From: Chloroflexota bacterium
Lineage (GTDB): Bacteria; Chloroflexota; Anaerolineae; Caldilineales; Caldilineaceae
Assembly (NCBI GenBank): GCA_016199425.1
Contig: JACQGT010000288.1
Location: forward strand, 1-7,469
DNA: 7,469 nt
Reading direction: 5' to 3'
Both the position numbers and the translations under genes were made by a program. Under the pieces are notes generated by a model. The model saw only the letters and a list, made by a program, of their open reading frames with translations, was not told the origin of the DNA and made no database searches. Below, in pieces: positions 1 through 4,665 of the stretch. Position 1 is the stretch's first letter, and each line of letters starts with the position of its first letter.

Positions 1-813
1 ATTACCCCCACCCCGGCCCTCCCCCACTTTGGGGGAGGGAGCAGAACCGTCTCGGGAGCGCTCCGTATCCACATCCACCAAATAGTACCCCCGCTCCGGC
101 CAGGCCGCTTCGGTCATAGAGCAGGTTTCCGGGCTGCCGGGGTTGTAGATCCAGCCGTCAAAGTCGAAGGGCTTGTGGACGTGGCCCAGGGCCAAATAGT
201 CCACGTGGGGGCGCAGGGGGGCCAGTTCCCGGTGGGTCAGCCCGCCCGCTTCTCCGGCCAGCACCCCTTCGATGCCCGTATGCGCGATGAAAATCGCATA
301 CTCTACGCCCGTGCGATCCGCCTCGGCCAGGGCAGCGCCGATGTTCGCCACCGCGCTGGCTGTGCTGCTGCCGTAGTAGCGCAGGCCATAGACCCGCAGC
401 CCCGGTTTGACGTCGATATAAGCGCCGTTACGCCGGGTGTAGGGTTGCAGATCGGGTTTGCCGCCCTCAAAAGGGATGTCCAGTAGGATCAGCAATTCTC
501 TCTCGGCCAGAAAGCGCATCCAGCCGATGGAGTCGTTGAAATAGGCCAGTTCGTGATTGCCTTCCACAGCCAAACAGGGAATCCCGGCCCGTTGCAGCCG
601 CTCCAGCCCGCGCATGGCGTGGCTGAGGGTCAACGCGTCGATGGAGCGCTTCTGGAAAAGGTCGCCCGCCAGCACCACAAAATCGACCTTCTCGCTCACC
701 GCGGCTTCCATCACCGCGTAGAAGGCTTTGCTGAAATCGTTGAAGCGTTCTTTGTGTCCATACTGCCGGTAGCCCAGATGGCAGTCGGCCAGATGCAGGA
801 AACGTGCGCGCAC
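1..813 (-). CDS. sbcD: SbcD/Mre11-like DNA repair metallophosphoesterase (3' end missing)
   Basis: This is the N-terminal 271 residues of a calcineurin-like phosphoesterase of the SbcD/Mre11 type, a Mn-dependent nuclease that with SbcC/Rad50 processes DNA ends and hairpins. All metal-binding motifs are visible: D10-C-H12 (LADCHLG), GD at 50-51 (LAGDLF), GNHE at 85-88, H178 (IAHTG) and GHVH at 210-213. The reading frame stays open to base 1, so the C-terminal cap region and the stop are outside the window; an sbcC partner, if adjacent, would also lie to the left. The start is GTG at 811-813, chosen because AGGAG sits 5 nt upstream and the core strand (FLHLADCH) begins directly after it. Residues 255-270 (GSAPSPKVGEGRGGG-like) are encoded by a GC-rich hairpin repeat and look inserted. 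The family is clear. The split between SbcD proper and a stand-alone archaeal/bacterial Mre11-like protein is less certain, because the end is missing. Confidence 0.85.
   Translation of the reverse strand, partial: MRARFLHLADCHLGYRQYGHKERFNDFSKAFYAVMEAAVSEKVDFVVLAGDLFQKRSIDALTLSHAMRGLERLQRAGIPCLAVEGNHELAYFNDSIGWMRFLAERELLILLDIPFEGGKPDLQPYTRRNGAYIDVKPGLRVYGLRYYGSSTASAVANIGAALAEADRTGVEYAIFIAHTGIEGVLAGEAGGLTHRELAPLRPHVDYLALGHVHKPFDFDGWIYNPGSPETCSMTEAAWPERGYYLVDVDTERSRDGSAPSPKVGEGRGGGN
17..39. repeat. CCCTCCCCC hairpin inside the sbcD frame
   Basis: A perfect 9-bp inverted repeat: CCCTCCCCC at 17-25, loop ACTTT, GGGGGAGGG at 31-39, preceded by a C-rich run (CCCCACCCCGG). It lies in frame inside the sbcD coding region and is translated as a low-complexity PSPKVGEG-type stretch. 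Hairpins of this C-rich/G-rich kind are common dispersed repeats in bacterial genomes; that this one is dispersed is an inference, since only one copy is in the window. Confidence 0.75.
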
Positions 814-818
814 GAGTA

Positions 819-823
819 CTCCT
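819..823 (-). promoter_or_regulatory. Ribosome binding site of sbcD
   Basis: AGGAG on the minus strand, 5 nt before the GTG at 811-813. It decides the non-ATG start of the nuclease gene. Confidence 0.7.
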
Positions 824-850
824 AAAATGAGTGGTAGACGGTTGACGCGG

Positions 851-927
851 GATATTGGGTATTGGAGATTAGATATTGAGTAGTGGCGACATCCTGACCC
901 AATATCTAATATCCAATACCTAATATC
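851..927. repeat. Intergenic inverted repeat, ATATTGGGTATTGG family, copy 1
   Basis: Two 30-nt arms, 851-880 and 898-927, are inverted copies with 27 of 30 positions matching, separated by a 17-nt loop. The arms consist of the reiterated word ATATTGG/GATATT. The element fills most of the gap between the membrane protein gene and sbcD; it starts 4 nt after the membrane protein stop codon and ends about 37 nt before the sbcD start. As RNA it would form a long AT-rich stem that could protect or end the upstream transcript, but there is no clear T-run after it on the minus strand, so I do not call it a terminator. Confidence 0.85.
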
Positions 928-931
928 TTCT

Positions 932-1297
932 TCAATCCTCGTCAGCCACAAAAATACTCAGCAGTGTGCTGACAATGCTGATGACGATACCGCCGAGGAG
1001 CGCGTCCAGGAAGCGGTCAATCGTGAGCGCGCCGTTGGAGAGCCAGGCGGTGAGTTGCAACATCAGCGCGTTGACGATGAAGGTGAAGAGGCCGAGGGTG
1101 AGGATATAGGCTGGGCAGGTGACGAGTTTGACGACGGGTTTGATCAGTGCGTTGATCAGGCCAAAGATCAGCGCCACCAGCAACAGACTGGTGACGGCCA
1201 CCTCTGGCCCCTCGCCCAGATGGATACCCGGCACCACTTGGGCGGCCACCCACAGCGCGGCCGCGTTGATAACCAGACGAATGATCAGCTTGGACAT
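932..1297 (-). CDS. YvlD / phage holin family IV small membrane protein
   Basis: A 121-residue integral membrane protein with four hydrophobic segments at about residues 4-24, 33-52, 61-85 and 100-118. The pattern KPVVKLVTCPAYILTLGLF in the third segment and the GGIVISIVSTLLS ending match the family annotated as YvlD or mycobacterial four-TMS phage holin superfamily IV. Despite the holin name, members are common chromosomal genes of unproven function in Bacillus, actinobacteria and Chloroflexota; nothing phage-like is nearby. The ATG at 1295-1297 is chosen because GAGG lies 5 nt upstream and MSKLIIRLVINAAALW is the normal start of the family. The same frame stays open upstream to 1429, but that stretch runs through an intergenic repeat and lacks hydrophobic or family character. 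It is flanked by inverted repeats on both sides. Confidence 0.85.
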   Translation of the reverse strand: MSKLIIRLVINAAALWVAAQVVPGIHLGEGPEVAVTSLLLVALIFGLINALIKPVVKLVTCPAYILTLGLFTFIVNALMLQLTAWLSNGALTIDRFLDALLGGIVISIVSTLLSIFVADED

Positions 1298-1316
1298 AGA
1301 AGCCTCGCAGGGAAAT

Positions 1317-1477
1317 GGGTATTGGGTATTTCGTGGGGATGACGCGGGACAAAACGAAGTGATCGGTGCTTGCGCAAAGGGAAAGCGAAGGGCTGTGAAA
1401 CTCCCTTCCAGTCTCTGCATCCCCGACAAGAAACCCAGGAACGCCCCTCCAACACCCCAACGAAATATCCAATACCC
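1317..1477. repeat. Intergenic inverted repeat, ATATTGGGTATTGG family, copy 2 (long-loop)
   Basis: Arms 1317-1338 and 1456-1477 are inverted copies matching at 20 of 22 positions, separated by 117 nt of unassigned sequence (1339-1455). The word family is that of copy 1: bases 1465-1483 match 909-927 at 18 of 19 positions, and the 10-mer TGACGCGGGA is shared next to the left arms (843-852 and 1340-1349). The right arm starts 4 nt after the GNAT stop codon, and the longer 19-nt match overlaps that stop. The 117-nt interior holds one weak 6-bp stem (GAAGGG...CCCTTC) and otherwise nothing I recognise. Confidence 0.8.
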
Positions 1478-1481
1478 AATA

Positions 1482-2495
1482 TCAATTGATTTTCCGGCGC
1501 ATTGTCAAGAGTGTGGTGCGGGCCTGAAAGCCGAACTCTTCCAGAATGGAGCGGGCAGCGGTGTGGGTGATGTTAAGGGTGGTGGTGACCGGCCAGACCG
1601 GATACTCTTGCAGGGTCGAGAGCGCCCACAGGATCAACTTCCGCTCGTAGCGTTCCTGGGCTTCGGGACGCACAAAAATTTGCAGAGAATGCTCCCCCTG
1701 CCAGCGCCGGGCGGTCAAAATCAGCGCACTCTCAAAACGCGCGGTGAAATCCCGCAGGGCCATCCGGTAGATACGATCCCGCCCCACCAGGCGGCTGAAC
1801 CACTCGCTGATGCCCTGCTCGAAGGGGACGTCGAAATCGACCCGGCGCACGGCCCGCCACCACTGGGACTCCGCGCTCTGTTCACTGTTCGCCAGATCGT
1901 AGAGAAGTGTGCTGTCCGCAGAGGAAAAGGGGGCCAACCCCGGCAGGGCCGGGCGGCCATTGACTTTGGGCGTACGTTCGCAGTGCATCTCCACTGTGCC
2001 GCCCATCGTCTCGAAGCGCAGACGGTCGTAGAGACCCCGGGCAATCTGGTTCTGTTCCCGCACTTGCAGCGCAGCCCAGGTGCCGCCCATATCCCGGATA
2101 TAGTCCAGAGCCGTCTCCATCAGCCCCCGGCTGATGCCCCGTCCCCGGTAGTTGGGATCAACAGCTACATTGGCAATCTGCCAGCGTCCACTGCCGCTGG
2201 CTGCCCGCTGCACAGTCACATTCCCCACCAGCTTGCCGTCCTCGATCCAGACAAAGCCGTTGAAAACGTCCTGGAATTCCCCTGTGCTGCGGGAGAGCAG
2301 GCGCACCAGCCCGCTCATGTGGCCCATAATCCGCAACTCACGTAGAGCCGCCTCGCCCTGCACATCCAACTCGTCGGCAAAGGCATCCGCAATGAGCCGG
2401 GCCACCGGGCGCAAATCCCGCCCGATGTCAAAGGGACGCACCCCCCGCTCGATCCTCTGGTTCGCTGGATTGGCAAGCACGTGCATGGCTGCCAT
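1482..2495 (-). CDS. GNAT-family N-acetyltransferase (probable two-domain form)
   Basis: A 337-residue protein whose N-terminal half is a clear GNAT domain (about residues 18-172): acidic N-terminal helices, strand FVWIEDGKLVGNVTV (81-95), motif A IANVAVDPNYRGRGIS (107-122) with the R117-G-R-G120 acetyl-CoA loop, and motif B around QNQIARGLYDRLRFE (148-162). Such enzymes move an acetyl group from acetyl-CoA to an amine; the substrate cannot be told. The C-terminal half (about 190-337) ends in AARSILEEFGFQARTTLLTMRRK, which resembles the last helix and strands of a second, degenerate GNAT fold without the RxxGxG loop. The start is uncertain: ATG 2495 is chosen over ATG 2486, and over an upstream extension to 2603 whose extra residues are translated from an inverted repeat. 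There is no strong Shine-Dalgarno (GAG 6 nt before 2495). It lies 175 nt after grpE, where dnaK would be usual in many genomes; I see no functional link to the chaperones. Confidence 0.85.
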   Translation of the reverse strand: MAAMHVLANPANQRIERGVRPFDIGRDLRPVARLIADAFADELDVQGEAALRELRIMGHMSGLVRLLSRSTGEFQDVFNGFVWIEDGKLVGNVTVQRAASGSGRWQIANVAVDPNYRGRGISRGLMETALDYIRDMGGTWAALQVREQNQIARGLYDRLRFETMGGTVEMHCERTPKVNGRPALPGLAPFSSADSTLLYDLANSEQSAESQWWRAVRRVDFDVPFEQGISEWFSRLVGRDRIYRMALRDFTARFESALILTARRWQGEHSLQIFVRPEAQERYERKLILWALSTLQEYPVWPVTTTLNITHTAARSILEEFGFQARTTLLTMRRKIN

Positions 2496-2557
2496 TGTCG
2501 TCTCTACCTTTACAAGAACGGTCTGCGATGCGCTTGTTCTGACCCAATGAAACGTGA

Positions 2558-2600
2558 ATCGTGAAGCGTGAGAGTACTGTCTGATCTCACGTTTCACGAT
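2558..2600. repeat. Intergenic inverted repeat, GTGAAACGTGAGA family, copy 1
   Basis: Arms 2558-2573 and 2585-2600 are inverted copies matching at 15 of 16 positions around an 11-nt loop; the left flank (2548-2557) carries a further CGTGAAT word. The 14-mer TCTCACGTTTCACG at 2585-2598 recurs exactly at 6205-6218. The element lies between grpE and the GNAT gene, about 60 nt before the chosen GNAT start. It happens to be open in the GNAT frame, which creates a false N-terminal extension. Confidence 0.85.
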
Positions 2601-2670
2601 CATTTTCTGTTCCGGTGGAATCGGGTTACATCACCTGCAATCCTGCGCCACAAGCCGGACCGTTTCGGCT

Positions 2671-3312
2671 CTACTGCGCCACCCGCACCAGCGCCGGACG
2701 CAACACCCGCTCTTTCAGAACGTAGCCTGTGCGCAGGGTAGCGATGATGTGACCGCTCTCCACATCATCGCTCGGTTCGTTGGTCACAGCTTCGTGGCGA
2801 TTGGGGTTAAAAGGCCCTTCTGTTTCAACGACCGTTACCCCCTCGTCAGTCAGAATAGTACTCAGCTTGCCGTGGATGCGCCGGAATCCATCCACCCACG
2901 CCATTTCCTCTTGGGAAAGTCTGTCGGGCAGGTTTCGAAAGGCCAGGTCAAAATCGTCCTGCACAGGCAGCAGGGCAATCAATAACCGCTGGGTAGCCCG
3001 CTCCAGACTCTCCTGGAGCAGCCGTTCCTGGCGTTTGCGGGTGTTCTGAAAATCCGCGGCGATGCGTTGCATCCGGTCGATGGCTTCGTCGGCCTGGGCC
3101 TGGACCGCGGCCAATTCAGCTTCCAGCCGGGCAATCGTCTCCACAGACGTCTCGACCACCACTTCGGCGACGGCCCTCTCATCCACCACTGCGCCATCCA
3201 TCTCAATCGTCACAACCCCATCGCCGTTGAGATAGGGCGTCTTACTCTCGACAGCCGCTATTGCTTCTTCCAGGGCTGCGGCTTCTTCGTTGATCAATTT
3301 TTTGTTCATCAT
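2671..3312 (-). CDS. grpE: GrpE, nucleotide exchange factor of DnaK
   Basis: GrpE is the cytosolic homodimer that releases ADP from DnaK (Hsp70) during protein refolding. The 213-residue sequence has the expected order: a variable acidic N-terminal tail (1-55), a long coiled-coil helix (about 56-100) containing RIAADFQNTRKRQERL, the helical dimer region (about 101-150, LLPVQDDFDLAFRN) and the C-terminal beta wing (about 155-213). The wing holds the family signature FNPNRHEAVTNEPSDD followed by GYVLKERVLRPALVRVAQ. Start ATG 3310-3312 is followed directly by a second ATG (3307-3309); neither has a strong Shine-Dalgarno, so one residue is uncertain. It follows hrcA by 137 nt, a gap occupied by a long inverted repeat, and is probably read from the hrcA promoter under CIRCE control. 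dnaK and dnaJ are not downstream, which is unusual for a hrcA-grpE pair. Confidence 0.95.
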   Translation of the reverse strand: MMNKKLINEEAAALEEAIAAVESKTPYLNGDGVVTIEMDGAVVDERAVAEVVVETSVETIARLEAELAAVQAQADEAIDRMQRIAADFQNTRKRQERLLQESLERATQRLLIALLPVQDDFDLAFRNLPDRLSQEEMAWVDGFRRIHGKLSTILTDEGVTVVETEGPFNPNRHEAVTNEPSDDVESGHIIATLRTGYVLKERVLRPALVRVAQ

Positions 3313-3340
3313 TTCGTCTATTCGCTCGTCTGTTTGAAAA

Positions 3341-3423
3341 GAAGAGAGGACGCAGATTTTTCTGATCTGAATTGATCAGCGCTGATCTGCGTGTAAATCA
3401 GATTGATCTGCGTCCCTCTCTTC
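3341..3423. repeat. Intergenic inverted repeat, GACGCAGATTTT family, copy 1
   Basis: The outer arms are 3341-3357 (17 nt) and 3406-3423 (18 nt), pairing fully apart from one extra base. The core is a perfect 14-bp palindrome GATCAGCGCTGATC (3374-3387). The parts between pair less well. Bases 3349-3377 match 7378-7406 at 27 of 29 positions on the same strand, so the palindrome at the right edge is a second copy. The element separates hrcA from grpE, two genes normally kept close. The folded RNA could reduce readthrough or act as a processing site; that is inference. Confidence 0.85.
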
Positions 3424-3449
3424 TCCGGACTGAATGGTTAGAAAAATCA

Positions 3450-4484
3450 TTACTGGCTTCCGTAAAACTCGTGCATTAAATCGCTCATCAGCGCGGCCAC
3501 GTAGCGCACCGCGCCGATTGTGCGGCCATAGGGCATACGCAGGGGACCGATGACGCCGATCATCCCCGTCACCTGATTCTCGATGCCGTATTGGGTCAAC
3601 ACCAGACTGATGTCCTGGAGTTCGACAAAGCGCCCTTCCCCGGCAATCAGCACCTGGACATCGTTGATCTCTACCAACTGGTCCAGAATCTCTTCCAGCA
3701 AAGAACCCTGTTCCATCACCTTCACCACCCGGCGCGCAGTTTCGCCTTCGGAAAATTCCGGCGCTTCCAAAATCTGCGCCAATCCGTCCCGGTAGATGCG
3801 CTCCCCTTCCCTGCCATCCAGCCGTTTCATCATATCCACCAGCAGATGCGCCACGTCCTGTCCCAAAGGGGTGAGCAGAGGAAACCACGTCGCAATGCGC
3901 GCCACATCCGCGCCGGCCAGTTGCTCGTTCAATTCATTGCTGGTCTGGCTGAGTTCGTCCTGGGTCACAGGACCGTCCAACGAGACGATCTGCTGCTTCA
4001 CTGCGCCCTCTTCCAAGACCAGCACCAGCAGCATCACTGCATCCCGGATGCCGATGAGTTCCAGATGTTTGATCCGGCTATGCACCGCCCGGGGGGTGGT
4101 AGCCAGGGCCGCGGCGTTCGACGCCTGGGAAAGGACCGCCGTACTCAAACGCAGCCACTGGTCGATCTCTCGCCGGGACTGGTGGAACTGGCGGCGGATC
4201 ATCCGTCGCTCGCTGAAAGGCAACTCCATATTGGGGACCAGGTGGCGCACAAAATAGCGGTAGCCCGCGTCTGTGGGAACCCGCCCCGCGCTGGTGTGGG
4301 GATGGGTAAGCAGACCGTCCCGCTCCAGCGCGGCCATATCGTTGCGGATGGTGGCCGAACTGACGCCCAGATTGTACTTGTCCGCGATGGACTGGCTGGC
4401 GACTGGCTGGGCAGAATCCACATATTCTTGTACGACGATGCGCAACAGATCTTTGCGCCGTTCGCTCACCGGGTCGGAAGACAT
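3450..4484 (-). CDS. hrcA: HrcA, heat-inducible transcription repressor
   Basis: HrcA is the dimeric repressor that binds CIRCE operators and shuts off chaperone operons at normal temperature, its activity depending on GroEL. The 344-residue length is typical. Residues 1-75 form the winged helix-turn-helix: RRKDLLRIVVQEYVDSAQPV, then SSATIRNDMAALERDGLL (42-59) as recognition region, then the wing HTSAGRVPTDAGYRYFV (63-79), nearly invariant in the family. The middle is the GAF-like domain, with VQVLIAGEGRF (276-286) and the C-terminal MIGVIGPLRMPYGRTIGAV (308-326). The ATG at 4482-4484 gives the standard N terminus; only a weak AGAG precedes it. A strong promoter and a CIRCE element lie directly upstream, so it is autoregulated. 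grpE follows 137 nt downstream. Confidence 0.97.
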   Translation of the reverse strand: MSSDPVSERRKDLLRIVVQEYVDSAQPVASQSIADKYNLGVSSATIRNDMAALERDGLLTHPHTSAGRVPTDAGYRYFVRHLVPNMELPFSERRMIRRQFHQSRREIDQWLRLSTAVLSQASNAAALATTPRAVHSRIKHLELIGIRDAVMLLVLVLEEGAVKQQIVSLDGPVTQDELSQTSNELNEQLAGADVARIATWFPLLTPLGQDVAHLLVDMMKRLDGREGERIYRDGLAQILEAPEFSEGETARRVVKVMEQGSLLEEILDQLVEINDVQVLIAGEGRFVELQDISLVLTQYGIENQVTGMIGVIGPLRMPYGRTIGAVRYVAALMSDLMHEFYGSQ

Positions 4485-4500
4485 ATCATTGCTCTTATAG

Positions 4501-4527
4501 CTGGCACTCGCGCTGTAAGAGTGCTAA
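4501..4527 (-). promoter_or_regulatory. CIRCE operator (HrcA binding site)
   Basis: Read on the minus strand this is TTAGCACTC, 9 nt, GAGTGCCAG. The consensus is TTAGCACTC-N9-GAGTGCTAA, so the first arm is perfect and the second matches 7 of 9. It ends 16 nt before the hrcA start and lies about 10-35 nt after the predicted transcription start, the usual place for CIRCE in a leader. HrcA from the adjacent gene is the expected ligand. Confidence 0.95.
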
Positions 4528-4542
4528 TCGATCAATAAACGC

Positions 4543-4571
4543 ATCATAGCATCCGAGGCGGATGCTGTCAA
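4543..4571 (-). promoter_or_regulatory. Sigma-70 promoter of hrcA with palindromic spacer
   Basis: On the minus strand a perfect -35 box TTGACA (4571-4566), a spacer of exactly 17 nt, and a -10 box TATGAT (4548-4543), predicting a start near 4536. The 17-nt spacer is itself a perfect inverted repeat, GCATCCG-CCT-CGGATGC, filling the space between the boxes completely. It could be an operator for a second regulator, or chance. Confidence 0.8.
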
Positions 4572-4584
4572 AGGAAATGGCATA

Positions 4585-4663
4585 AACGGCGACTGGGGAT
4601 TAGCGACTGGCGACTGGAAATAGACACGTGTAGGTCCCCAATCGCCAGTCGCTGATCGCCGTT
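4585..4663. repeat. Intergenic inverted repeat, GCGACTGG family
   Basis: Outer arms AACGGCGA (4585-4592) and TCGCCGTT (4656-4663) pair perfectly. Inner arms 4602-4617 and 4638-4653 match at 15 of 16 positions around a 20-nt loop. The left side repeats the word GCGACTGG. The element begins 2 nt after the sugar transferase stop and ends 13 nt before the hrcA -35 box, so it separates the glycan genes from the heat-shock genes and might block readthrough. There is only a short TTT after the stem on the minus strand, so it is not a classical terminator. Confidence 0.8.
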
Positions 4664-4665
4664 CG

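Noticed and set aside
932..1297. Phage lysis cassette, suggested by the holin family name
   Set aside because: No endolysin, spanin or other phage gene is nearby, and this family is widespread on ordinary chromosomes.
1298..1429. Extended N terminus of the holin-like protein
   Set aside because: The extension passes through an intergenic repeat arm, while ATG 1297 has a ribosome site and the family's usual N terminus.
1119..2345. Long plus-strand open frame of 408 codons
   Set aside because: It lies antisense across the membrane protein gene, the intergenic repeat and the GNAT gene, has no family-like sequence and no membrane or domain pattern; it is a GC-driven shadow.
2496..2603. Extended N terminus of the GNAT protein up to 2603
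   Set aside because: The added residues are translated from the inverted repeat at 2558-2600 and do not look like protein; ATG 2495 is better.
2604..2670. Terminator between grpE and the GNAT gene
   Set aside because: No stable GC-rich stem followed by a T-run could be found on the minus strand.
3591..4538. Plus-strand open frame of 315 codons
   Set aside because: Antisense to hrcA, rich in His/Gln/Arg as expected from reverse reading, and it runs through CIRCE; not a gene.
4585..4663. CRISPR-like array from the reiterated GCGACTGG word
   Set aside because: The word is short and contiguous with no regular unique spacers and no cas gene; it is part of a hairpin.
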